From Bacteroidota bacterium (GTDB lineage Bacteria; Bacteroidota; Bacteroidia; Bacteroidales; CG2-30-32-10): a stretch of DNA of 36,265 bases. The position numbers and the translations under genes are program-made. The stretch lies in assembly GCA_013377115.1 (NCBI GenBank), contig JACAAW010000019.1:1-36265 (forward strand), read 5' to 3'. The notes under the pieces were generated by a model. The model was given only the letters and a program-made list of their open reading frames with translations, did no database searches and had not been told where the DNA came from. Shown here in pieces: positions 1 through 7,677 of this stretch (position 1 is its first letter; the number at the start of each line of letters is the position of its first letter).

Positions 1-1098
1 CATTCACAAAATGCACGTTTTGAGTGCATTGATGGAATGAGAGGTTTTTTAGCATTGGGTGTTTTTATTCACCATTCAGCTATTTGGCATCAATACATTC
101 AAATTGGTCTTTGGGAAGCCCCTAAGTCGAACATTTATAATCAATTCGGACAAACCAGCGTTTCATTTTTCTTTATGATTACCAGTTTTTTGTTTATATC
201 AAAGCTGATCAATTCCGCGGAAAAGGGTTTTAACTGGCGCAATTTTTTTATTTCCAGAATATTCAGGCTGGGGCCAATGTATTATTTTTCATTATTGGTA
301 ATAATTATCTCTGTGATGTTTATTACTAATTGGCAGCTCCAAATTGGAATTAGACCCTTTTTAGATTCTATTTTTAAATGGAGCCTCTTTACAATAAATG
401 GATTAACTGATATCAATGGCTCTGAATTAACTTCAAAAGTTGGTGCTGGTGTTGTTTGGTCATTGCCTTACGAATGGTTATTTTATTTCAGTTTACCCAT
501 CATTTCTATATTTATTTTAAAAGTGAAGCATAAAATCGGTTATATCGCTTTGAGTGTGATATTTATTTTTGTTTTTTATAAAGTTCATGAAATTTATCCA
601 TATCATATTTATTCTTTTATTGGTGGCGCCATCGCGCCATTTTTAATCAGATATACCCAGTTTTATAAGAAAATAAATAAGAATTTAGCCAGCCTTGTAA
701 TAATTGCTTGTTTAATAATTTTATGTTTGCATAGTACCGCATTTAATATTTATAATGTAATTTTTAGTTCATTGGCTTTTACACTTGTTGCATTGGGTTT
801 TTCGGTTTTTGGATTATTGAAAAATTCTACGCTGAAATTTTTAGGAGAGATTTGCTATAGCACCTATTTACTCCATGGAATTGTTCTTTTTACGGTATTT
901 TATTTCGGATTTGGATTCGAGTATTCGAAAAGTTTAAATCCTTTTCAATATTCGCTTGTAATTTTTTCAATTACACCAATCGTTGTAATAATTAGTTTCT
1001 TGGGATTTAAATTTATCGAAAAGCCATTTATGGATAAATCGAAAATTATTATTCAGAAATTAAATTTACGGGACGAAAAAAAGAAAAATAATAAATAA
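1..1098 (+). CDS. Acyltransferase family 3 (OafA/YrhL-like) membrane protein, 5' partial
   Basis: An integral membrane O-acyltransferase, the family that adds acetyl or other acyl groups to surface sugars. The reading frame is open to base 1, and the residues before the listed Met (RFECIDGMRGFLAL) match the usual family opening R-x-x-x-LDGLRG. The Met at 37 is therefore internal and the true start lies outside the window. Around ten hydrophobic segments follow, with the typical early His pair (FIHHS) that carries the proposed catalytic histidine. The C-terminus is a short basic tail. The next gene starts 6 bp downstream, so the two are probably co-transcribed. The acyl acceptor cannot be told from sequence; the nearby glycan genes make a surface polysaccharide plausible. 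Confidence 0.85.
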   Translation, partial: HSQNARFECIDGMRGFLALGVFIHHSAIWHQYIQIGLWEAPKSNIYNQFGQTSVSFFFMITSFLFISKLINSAEKGFNWRNFFISRIFRLGPMYYFSLLVIIISVMFITNWQLQIGIRPFLDSIFKWSLFTINGLTDINGSELTSKVGAGVVWSLPYEWLFYFSLPIISIFILKVKHKIGYIALSVIFIFVFYKVHEIYPYHIYSFIGGAIAPFLIRYTQFYKKINKNLASLVIIACLIILCLHSTAFNIYNVIFSSLAFTLVALGFSVFGLLKNSTLKFLGEICYSTYLLHGIVLFTVFYFGFGFEYSKSLNPFQYSLVIFSITPIVVIISFLGFKFIEKPFMDKSKIIIQKLNLRDEKKKNNK

Positions 1099-1104
1099 TA
1101 TCTC

Positions 1105-1458
1105 ATGAAAACCAGGAAAGAAATTAAAGCCGAATATAAGCTAATGAAGTTTCCAATTGGAATTTTCCAGATTAGGAACAAAGTAAATGGAAAAATATTT
1201 GTTGGAAGTACCACCGATTTAAAAGCAATTTGGTTTGCTCAAAAACTCCAATTGGATGTGGGGATTCACCAAAATGCCGAGCTGCAGCAAGATTGGAAAC
1301 AATTTGGTGCCGATCAATTTGTATATGAAATACTTGAAGAGATAAAACAAGATGATGAAAAACAAATTGACTATAACAAAGAATTGAAAATCCTTGAAGA
1401 AATGGTTATTTCAGAATTAAAACCATTTAATGAAAAAGGATATCATAAGCAAAAGTAA
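1105..1458 (+). CDS. GIY-YIG domain protein
   Basis: A 117-residue protein with a GIY-YIG nuclease-like fold. The signature is present in variant form: GIFQIRN for the GIY strand and KIFVGST for the YIG strand (residues about 19-37). A later segment, W..FGADQFVYEILEE, matches the usual F.F.ILE segment of small stand-alone members. Both signature tyrosines are replaced by Phe, so catalytic activity is uncertain. The gene follows the acyltransferase by 6 bp. Small proteins of this type are common in Bacteroidota and their role is poorly known. Confidence 0.7.
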   Translation: MKTRKEIKAEYKLMKFPIGIFQIRNKVNGKIFVGSTTDLKAIWFAQKLQLDVGIHQNAELQQDWKQFGADQFVYEILEEIKQDDEKQIDYNKELKILEEMVISELKPFNEKGYHKQK

Positions 1459-1503
1459 AAATTGAGCAGAATATTATTAAATTTGAATTATTAAACCAAG
1501 TAT

Positions 1504-2010
1504 ATGAAAAACTTATTGACTTTATTATTTATTACATTTTCAATAAATGTATTTTCTCAAACAAAAGTGGTTTGCACTGAAGTGAAAAAAGACACAGTTT
1601 TAACAAAAACCTGTGTTTATAAAAATACAAAAATTGTTGAAACATGCGATTTAGTTGGCAAAGATGCAGAGCCTACTGGTTGTTCCAGTGCTTTTTTTAT
1701 GAAAAAGGGTCGAAAATATGTAACGGTTGATAATTGTGAGATTTTCAATGAAAAGCAGGATTCATTATTGATTTTGATAAATAATCAGATTAAAGAAGTT
1801 TACAAAGATAAATCAACCACCAAAGGAGGAAAGATTTGTTTTGCGAATCACCCACCATTAAAGCCTTACGGAATGAAAAATTTGGAAATTTCTTTTTCGG
1901 AAGACAAGGTGATTTTTAAAGCCTATTTTGATTTAAGCGAATCTTGTAAAGCAATGAATACGGTAGAAGTTGTAATATCAATGAATGATATTGAAAAGTA
2001 TTTGAAGTAA
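1504..2010 (+). CDS. Secreted hypothetical protein, Cys-containing
   Basis: A 168-residue protein with a clear Sec signal peptide (MKNLLTLLFITFSINVFSQ, cleavage likely after FSQ). The mature part has several cysteines (VCTEV, KTCVY, ETCDL, GCSS, NCEIF, KICF, ESCKA), which could form disulfides in the periplasm or outside the cell. I recognise no domain. A TAAATTTG box at 1478-1485 could be its promoter -7 element, but no well-placed -33 element is visible. Confidence 0.7.
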   Translation: MKNLLTLLFITFSINVFSQTKVVCTEVKKDTVLTKTCVYKNTKIVETCDLVGKDAEPTGCSSAFFMKKGRKYVTVDNCEIFNEKQDSLLILINNQIKEVYKDKSTTKGGKICFANHPPLKPYGMKNLEISFSEDKVIFKAYFDLSESCKAMNTVEVVISMNDIEKYLK

Positions 2011-2034
2011 TACCAATTGTATTTATATTCTTTT

Positions 2035-2065
2035 TTTGTTTAAATTTCCAAACCGATTACCTTTG
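2035..2065 (+). promoter_or_regulatory. Bacteroidota-type promoter for the GT2/gmhA cluster
   Basis: TTTG (2035-2038), a 19-nt spacer and TACCTTTG (2058-2065) match the Bacteroidota consensus. The -7 box ends on the G of the GTG used as start in the ORF track, so that start cannot lie in this transcript. Confidence 0.75.
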
Positions 2066-2088
2066 TGCCAATTATTAATTTTCGTAAA

Positions 2089-3078
2089 GTGATCAAATTT
2101 TCAATAATAATCCCAGTTTATAATCGTCCTGACGAAATTACCGAGCTTCTCGAGAGTCTCGAAAAGCAATCATATCAAAACTTTGAAGTTCTGATAATTG
2201 AGGACGGGTCAACACAAAAAAGTGATCATATCATTGAATCATTTTCAAAAAAATTGGATGTAAAGTACTTTTTTAAAGAAAATACTGGTAGAAGTTTTAC
2301 CCGGAATTATGGAATGGAGCGAGCCACAGGTGATTATTTCATTCTTTTCGACTCAGATTGTATTATTCCACCACAATATTTTGAAACCCTGCACAATCGG
2401 CTTCAAGAAAATTATACTGATTGCTTTGGCGGACCAGACAATGCTCACGAATCTTTTACCACCATTCAAAAAGCAATTAATTATTCAATGACTTCTTTTT
2501 TTACAACTGGTGGAATCCGCGGTGGAAAAGAAAAAATGGATAAATTTCATCCAAGAAGTTTCAATATGGGATTTTCGAAGGCGGTTTACGAAAAAGTTGG
2601 GGGATTTGCCAATATGTTTGGTGAAGATATTGATTTAAGTATCCGCATCATGGAAGCAGGTTTTACAACTCGATTAATTCGCGATGCCTATGTTTTTCAT
2701 AAAAGGAGAGTAAGTTTTAAAAAGTTTTTTAAACAGGTTTATACTTTTGGATTGGCAAGAATTACACTTTATAAAAAATATCCCAAATCCTTAAAATTGG
2801 TGCATGCACTTCCTTCATTATTTCTATTGGGTGCAGCTTTATTGGTTATTTTATCAGTTTTTTGCTGGCTTTTTATTACTCCTTTATTATTATATATTTT
2901 TATTATATTTACCGATTCGTTGATGAAAAACAAGAGTTTAACCATAGCTTTCATTTCTATATATACCAGTTTTATTCAAATTTCTGGTTATGGCTCTGGT
3001 TTTTTGACGGCTTTTTTCAAAAACGTTATTTCTGGTAAGTCAGAAACGGATGAGTTTATTAGTAAATTCTACAAATAG
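2089..3078 (+). CDS. Glycosyltransferase family 2, membrane-anchored
   Basis: An inverting GT-A sugar transferase. The nucleotide-binding opening FSIIIPVYNRPDEI is followed by IEDGST, then a DxD-type metal motif (LFDSDCIIPP) and the acceptor-side GEDIDLSIR motif with a probable catalytic acid. Two or three hydrophobic segments near the C-terminus suggest attachment to the inner membrane. The track start (GTG 2065) overlaps the promoter -7 box. The GTG at 2089 (protein beginning IKFSIIIPVYN) gives the usual family N-terminus and about 329 residues. The stop is 6 bp before gmhA, so the genes form one operon. The donor sugar is unknown; the heptose genes next door make a heptose-containing surface glycan possible. 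Confidence 0.85.
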   Translation: MIKFSIIIPVYNRPDEITELLESLEKQSYQNFEVLIIEDGSTQKSDHIIESFSKKLDVKYFFKENTGRSFTRNYGMERATGDYFILFDSDCIIPPQYFETLHNRLQENYTDCFGGPDNAHESFTTIQKAINYSMTSFFTTGGIRGGKEKMDKFHPRSFNMGFSKAVYEKVGGFANMFGEDIDLSIRIMEAGFTTRLIRDAYVFHKRRVSFKKFFKQVYTFGLARITLYKKYPKSLKLVHALPSLFLLGAALLVILSVFCWLFITPLLLYIFIIFTDSLMKNKSLTIAFISIYTSFIQISGYGSGFLTAFFKNVISGKSETDEFISKFYK

Positions 3079-3084
3079 AAATAA

Positions 3085-3657
3085 ATGTCAATAAAAAGGT
3101 CGATTGAAGAGTCAATAAAAGTAAAGCAAGCCATTCTCAGTAATTCTGAATTGCTTTCAATAATTGAGAAAGTTGCTCAAACTACCATTGCTGCATTTCA
3201 AAATCAAGGAAAACTATATTTATGTGGAAATGGCGGTAGCGCAGCAGATGCACAACATATTGCCGCAGAACTTTCTGGTAGGTATAAAATTGATAGAGAT
3301 CCTTTACCAGCAGAAGCACTTCATGTCAATTCTTCTTATATGACAGCAGTGGCAAATGATTATTCATTTGATCTTGTTTATTCGCGCATGGTTAAAGCTT
3401 TTGGAAATGAAAATGATGTATTGTTTGCTTTTTCAACTTCAGGGAATTCAAAGAATATTGTAAATGCCGTAATTGAAGCCAAAAAGCTTGGAATGAAAAC
3501 CATTGGTTTTACTGGTCAGAATAAAAGTAGTTTATCTGAAATTTGCGATTATTTAATTGCTATACCATCGATTGATACTCCTAGAATTCAGGAATCTCAC
3601 ATTTTAATCGGTCATATCATCTGCGATTTGATAGAAATTGAAATGTTTTCAAAATAA
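3085..3657 (+). CDS. gmhA: Phosphoheptose isomerase (SIS domain)
   Basis: Converts sedoheptulose 7-phosphate to D-glycero-D-manno-heptose 7-phosphate, the first step of nucleotide-heptose synthesis, in the cytoplasm. The 190-residue length is normal. Visible features are the GmhA N-terminal helix, LCGNGGSAADAQHIAAEL (phosphosugar-binding loop and metal-ligand region), LFAFSTSGNSKNIVNA (second SIS loop) and a C-terminal QESHILIGHIICDLIE with catalytic and metal-site residues. It sits between the GT2 gene and a K+ channel gene, with gmhB one gene further. No heptose kinase or nucleotidyltransferase gene is in this window. Confidence 0.93.
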   Translation: MSIKRSIEESIKVKQAILSNSELLSIIEKVAQTTIAAFQNQGKLYLCGNGGSAADAQHIAAELSGRYKIDRDPLPAEALHVNSSYMTAVANDYSFDLVYSRMVKAFGNENDVLFAFSTSGNSKNIVNAVIEAKKLGMKTIGFTGQNKSSLSEICDYLIAIPSIDTPRIQESHILIGHIICDLIEIEMFSK

Positions 3658-3665
3658 AGAAACTG

Positions 3666-4727
3666 ATGAATTATAAAAAGTTCGGAAAATTTATCATTGC
3701 TATTGCTTCAATTCTATTCATCACCTTAGTATTGCTTTTATTCTATTTTGAAAGAGATCAACCTCAAACAAAAATTACCAATTTATTTGATGCAATTTGG
3801 TTTTCAATAGTAACCATTACCACTGTTGGATATGGTGATGTTTATCCTGTTACTGTCGCCGGAAGAATAATTGGAGTATTAATTGTTTTAACAAGCTTTT
3901 TAACCATGGGTTATATGGTGGGTAATTTGTCAAATAAAATCAGAAAATTTATGGAAGAAAAAAAATTGGGTTTTTATGGAACTGACTTCGAAAACCATGT
4001 AGTAATAATTGGTTGGGATAAATTCGGACAGCAAGTTACTGATCAAATTATCAATGCCAATCATAAAGTTGCAATTATCACCAATAATAAAGATGATATT
4101 GATTTGATTTACGATTTATATAATCATCATAAGGTTTTTGCTTTGTTTTCAGATTATAATAATCTGGATTCAATGAAGAAATTAAACATCGAAAAGTCGG
4201 CTTCTGTTTTTGTTAACTTTCCAGATGATACTGAAACATTGGTTTATTTGATTAATGTAAAACAAAAATTTGCTGATCTAAGATTGGTAGTTTCATTAAA
4301 TAACTCGAATCTTAAAGAAACATTTGCTTCTGCTGGTGTAACTTATGCCATTTCTAAAAATGAAATCGCTTCCAAATTGGTTGCTTCTTATATTTTTGAA
4401 CCAGATGTTGCCAGTTTTACTGAAGATATTATGTCGACAGCTATTGATAAAACCGATTTTGATATCCAGGAGTATATGGTACTTGAAAAAAATCCATTTT
4501 TTGGCAAGAAATATAATGATGCTTTTGTTGATCTAAAACTCAGCTACAATTGTATTTTAATTGGAATTAGCAAGTTTGTGAAAGACAATGAATATAAATT
4601 GGTGAAAAATCCATCAGAAGATATTTTGGTTGAAGACAAAGATTTTTTATTGATTATTTCTAATGGTGTCGCCAAAAAAGAAGTAGAAAAGGCTTTTGGA
4701 GTTAAAGAAGGCAGATTAAACTGGTAA
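3666..4727 (+). CDS. Two-TM potassium channel with RCK (TrkA-N/TrkA-C) domain
   Basis: A ligand-gated K+ channel of MthK-like layout. TM1 is at about residues 8-28. A pore helix and selectivity filter follow (TITTVGYGDVYPVT, about 51-64), then TM2 (about 68-90). A cytosolic RCK domain comes next (about 105-230, NHVVIIGWDKFGQQV as the Rossmann start), then a TrkA-C-like domain (about 265-345). The TVGYGD filter is intact. It lies 8 bp after gmhA and 9 bp before gmhB, so it appears to be transcribed with heptose genes. A direct role in glycan synthesis is not implied by the sequence. Confidence 0.9.
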   Translation: MNYKKFGKFIIAIASILFITLVLLLFYFERDQPQTKITNLFDAIWFSIVTITTVGYGDVYPVTVAGRIIGVLIVLTSFLTMGYMVGNLSNKIRKFMEEKKLGFYGTDFENHVVIIGWDKFGQQVTDQIINANHKVAIITNNKDDIDLIYDLYNHHKVFALFSDYNNLDSMKKLNIEKSASVFVNFPDDTETLVYLINVKQKFADLRLVVSLNNSNLKETFASAGVTYAISKNEIASKLVASYIFEPDVASFTEDIMSTAIDKTDFDIQEYMVLEKNPFFGKKYNDAFVDLKLSYNCILIGISKFVKDNEYKLVKNPSEDILVEDKDFLLIISNGVAKKEVEKAFGVKEGRLNW

Positions 4728-4736
4728 TTCTATAAA

Positions 4737-5315
4737 ATGATTGATTTAGCCAAGCTCAATATTGATAAAACTTGGTCGCTATTTCTCGATAGAGATGGCG
4801 TTATCAATAGGCGTATAATTGACCAATATGTTAAAACCACTGAAGAATTTGTGTTTTTGCCAGGAGTTTTGGAAGCCATTTCAGTATTCTCAAAAATTTT
4901 CGGTAAAATTATTGTTGTCACAAACCAGCAGGGTATTGGAAAAGGAATCATGACCTTGGGAGAACTTGAGATTCTTCACAAAAATATGGTTGACGAAATT
5001 TCAAAATCTCTTGGTCGAATTGATAAAATCTATTTTTGTCCTGCCAAAAGTGAAGATAACCATCCAGACAGAAAGCCATCAATAGGAATGGGCTTAAAAG
5101 CTAAAAGTGATTTTAAGGAAATCCATTTTAAAAAATGCATTATTGCTGGGGATTCCTTTTCTGATATGGAATTTGGCCATAGATTAAATATGGTGAAAGT
5201 TTTTATTAATGATGATTTTCAATTAGCAAAAGGTAAAGAACCATTGGTAGATATTCAATTTAGAGGTTTGATTGATTTTGCTGAGGAATTGAAACTAGTT
5301 TTAAAAATAATTTAG
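4737..5315 (+). CDS. gmhB: HAD-IIIA phosphatase, GmhB-like (heptose 1,7-bisphosphate 7-phosphatase)
   Basis: Predicted to remove the 7-phosphate from D-glycero-D-manno-heptose 1,7-bisphosphate. HAD motifs are complete: motif I FLDRDGVINRR (two catalytic Asp), motif II VVTNQQGIGKG, a Lys in DRKPSIGM and motif IV IIAGDSFSDMEFG. The length of 192 residues fits. One oddity: the zinc-binding Cys/His set of E. coli GmhB (CPHH...CDCRKP) appears here as FCPAKSEDNHPDRKP, so only one Cys remains and zinc is probably not bound. Its place in a cluster with gmhA supports the assignment. A histidinol-phosphate phosphatase-like role is the main alternative. Confidence 0.8.
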   Translation: MIDLAKLNIDKTWSLFLDRDGVINRRIIDQYVKTTEEFVFLPGVLEAISVFSKIFGKIIVVTNQQGIGKGIMTLGELEILHKNMVDEISKSLGRIDKIYFCPAKSEDNHPDRKPSIGMGLKAKSDFKEIHFKKCIIAGDSFSDMEFGHRLNMVKVFINDDFQLAKGKEPLVDIQFRGLIDFAEELKLVLKII

Positions 5316-5372
5316 ACAAAATATAATAATAGAAGGCATTTTGCATTATTATAGAGACCAATAAAGAATTTA

Positions 5373-6293
5373 ATGAAGAAAATATCTGTTATTTTTATCC
5401 TGTTTTTTTTGACTTTTATTGTTAATGCGCAAAAAAAAGAAGATTTCCTTCAAGATGAAGATTCACTAAAAGTTTTAGCAAACCTAATCCTTAGCGGAAA
5501 AGATGATTTTGTTAAGTACAATGCCAATGCTCGGTTTGTCTTATTAATGGAGAATTCTTTATTAAAAGAAAACTCAATCGATTATCCATATGATTCTTTA
5601 AAATCCATCAAAATTTTATGTGCTCCCGATAAAAAAGTAAGACTTGTTAATTGGGTAATTGTTAAAAAGGATGGCACTTTTGAATATTTTGCTTTTCTGC
5701 AATTATACAATAAACAAAAAAAAGGATATGATATTATTTCCTTACAGGATAAGTCCGATGAGATTCAATTTCCAGATATTCAGATTTGTGATCATAATAA
5801 GTGGTATGGAGCCCTGTATTATAAGATAATTCAGAATAAGTATGCTGGTAAAAAGTATTATACACTTTTAGGTTGGGATGGAAATGATCTTATTTCAAAT
5901 AAAAAAATAATTGAGGTATTAACTGTTGGAGCAAAAAATAAACCTGTTTTTGGTGCCCAGATTTTTTCAGGAATTGGAAAGAAAAATTCAAAACGTATCT
6001 TTTTCGAGTATTCAGAATCAACAACTTTGGCGCTTCGTTACGAAAATCAATTCATGTCTAAAGGAAAGAATCGGAAAAATATGATTGTATTCGATCATCT
6101 GTCTCCACTCGACAAATCAATGGAAGGAAATATGCAATATTATGTTCCTGACACCAATATTCAAGATGCTTTTTATTTTAAGAATGGGAAATGGCATTAT
6201 ATTAAGGATATTGATGCTCGGAATCCTAAGGAAAAAAAGCATAAAATTAGAAATCGAACAGAGCATAATCACCAATTAGATAATTCCCACTAA
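5373..6293 (+). CDS. Secreted hypothetical protein
   Basis: A 306-residue protein with an N-terminal signal peptide (MKKISVIFILFFLTFIVNAQ). I recognise no named domain. The mature part is rich in aromatic residues and lysine with alternating hydrophobic strands, and ends in a basic, His-rich tail (KKHKIRNRTEHNHQ) with no T9SS sorting motif. It probably acts in the periplasm or at the outer membrane. A hairpin terminator starts within its stop codon, so it ends the transcription unit. Confidence 0.7.
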   Translation: MKKISVIFILFFLTFIVNAQKKEDFLQDEDSLKVLANLILSGKDDFVKYNANARFVLLMENSLLKENSIDYPYDSLKSIKILCAPDKKVRLVNWVIVKKDGTFEYFAFLQLYNKQKKGYDIISLQDKSDEIQFPDIQICDHNKWYGALYYKIIQNKYAGKKYYTLLGWDGNDLISNKKIIEVLTVGAKNKPVFGAQIFSGIGKKNSKRIFFEYSESTTLALRYENQFMSKGKNRKNMIVFDHLSPLDKSMEGNMQYYVPDTNIQDAFYFKNGKWHYIKDIDARNPKEKKHKIRNRTEHNHQLDNSH

Positions 6294-6317
6294 CTCCATT
6301 TTTATGGAGTTTTTTTA
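6292..6317 (+). terminator. Rho-independent terminator
   Basis: AACTCCAT, a TTTT loop and ATGGAGTT form a perfect 8-bp stem followed by a T-run. It begins inside the stop codon of the secreted protein gene and separates it from serC. Confidence 0.85.
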
Positions 6318-6418
6318 TTTGCAAAAATCTTTTATTTTTCTTGTTTTATTCAAAAAATATTTCGCAACTTCGCATCGAATTAAGCTATTTGATACATTTT
6401 TTTTAAACTTATTTTTTT

Positions 6419-7489
6419 ATGAAAAAACATAATTTTAATGCAGGTCCATCGATTCTTCCAAGAATTGCAATTGAAAATACAGCCAAAGCTGTTCTAGAAT
6501 TAAACAATTCTGGACTTTCTTTGATAGAGATTTCTCATAGAACAAAAGATTTTGAAGCAATTCTTGACGAAGCAGTGGCTTTATTTAAGGAACAATTAAA
6601 TATTCCTGAAAATTATAAAGTTTTGTTTTTGGGCGGAGGAGCAAGCATGCAGTTTTGTATGGTACCATTCAATTTGTTGAATAAAAAAGCTGCTTATCTT
6701 GAAACAGGAGTTTGGGCTAAAAAAGCAATCAAAGAAGCTAAACTTTTTGGTGAAGTTGAAATAATTGCTAGTTCTGCAGATAAGAATTTTACATATTACC
6801 CAAAAGGATTTAATATTCCAACGGATGCCGATTATTTGCATATTACAACTAACAACACTATTTATGGTTCAGAAATTCATTATGATTTAGATTCTCCAAT
6901 TCCTTTGGTTGCTGATATGTCATCTGATATTTTAAGTCGTCCTGTTGATGTTTCTAAATATGCCATGATATATGGTGGAGCACAAAAGAATTTAGGACCA
7001 GCTGGCGTTACTTTTGTAATTATTAGAGAAGATATTTTAGGAAAGGTAGAACGTGCGATTCCAACAATGCTTGATTATAGAACTCATATTAAAGAAGGTT
7101 CTATGTTCAATACTCCTCCTTGTTTTGCAATTTTCACAGTTAACGAAACTTTGAAATGGATCAAAAGTTTAGGTGGCGTGAATAAGATTTTCGAGATGAA
7201 TAAAGCCAAAGCTGAATTATTATATAAAGCAATTGACGAAAGCCCAATTTTTGTTGGTACTGTTGAAAAAGATTCCCGCTCCTTAATGAATATTTGTTTT
7301 GTTTTAAAACCAGGTTACGAAGATAAACAAGAAGCCTTCATGGAATTCTTAAAACAAAATGGAATGGTTGGATTAAAAGGTCATCGTTTGGTTGGTGGGT
7401 TCAGAGCATCTACATACAATGCATTACCAATTGAAAGCGTTCAAGCATTGGTTAATTGCATGAAAGAATTTGAATCAAAAAATGCATAG
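6419..7489 (+). CDS. serC: Phosphoserine aminotransferase
   Basis: Second step of serine synthesis: 3-phosphohydroxypyruvate plus glutamate to phosphoserine, PLP-dependent, also used for pyridoxal phosphate synthesis. The N-terminus [12 protein letters not shown] is typical of Ser[18 protein letters not shown] binds cofactor phosphate. The PLP lysine lies in [14 protein letters not shown]. The C-terminal [16 protein letters not shown] carries substrate-binding Arg residues. Length 356 is normal. It is followed by a strong terminator and then by serA, so serA may have its own promoter despite belonging to the same pathway. A weak promoter-like pair lies upstream (TTG at 6341, CAACTTCG at 6365). 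Confidence 0.95.
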   Translation: MKKHNFNAGPSILPRIAIENTAKAVLELNNSGLSLIEISHRTKDFEAILDEAVALFKEQLNIPENYKVLFLGGGASMQFCMVPFNLLNKKAAYLETGVWAKKAIKEAKLFGEVEIIASSADKNFTYYPKGFNIPTDADYLHITTNNTIYGSEIHYDLDSPIPLVADMSSDILSRPVDVSKYAMIYGGAQKNLGPAGVTFVIIREDILGKVERAIPTMLDYRTHIKEGSMFNTPPCFAIFTVNETLKWIKSLGGVNKIFEMNKAKAELLYKAIDESPIFVGTVEKDSRSLMNICFVLKPGYEDKQEAFMEFLKQNGMVGLKGHRLVGGFRASTYNALPIESVQALVNCMKEFESKNA

Positions 7490-7498
7490 ATAATAATG

Positions 7499-7532
7499 AA
7501 ACCGAAGTTGATACCCAGCTTCGGTTTTTTTT
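7499..7532 (+). terminator. Rho-independent terminator after serC
   Basis: AAACCGAAG and CTTCGGTTT form a perfect 9-bp stem around an 11-nt loop, followed by a run of T. It begins 9 nt after the serC stop codon. Confidence 0.9.
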
Positions 7533-7584
7533 GTTTTAATAGTTTTTCAATCATTCATTGAATTTAGTTTAAAATATAAAATAA

Positions 7585-7657
7585 CCACGACCTTCTTTCA
7601 ACTCCGCTCAAGATGACGGTCATGGATTATTGAAAAGAAAAAAAAGGGCTTCAGCCC
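7585..7657. repeat. Two-palindrome repeat, copy A (before serA)
   Basis: Palindrome 1 is CCACGACC (7585-7592) with GGTCATGG (7618-7625). Its loop holds about 25 extra bases (...CTCCGCTCAAGATGAC) that look like another dispersed repeat. Palindrome 2 is GGGCTTCAGCCC (7646-7657). The element ends 20 nt before the serA start. Related copies lie at 30367, 31478 and 31659. Confidence 0.75.
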
Positions 7658-7677
7658 AAAAAATAAAATATTGAATT

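Noticed and set aside
37-39. Met at 37 as the start of the first gene
   Set aside because: The frame is open to base 1 and the residues before it belong to the conserved family opening.
6341-6372. A firm serC promoter (TTG ... CAACTTCG)
   Set aside because: The -7 box departs from TAnnTTTG at two positions; mentioned only as weak in the serC entry.
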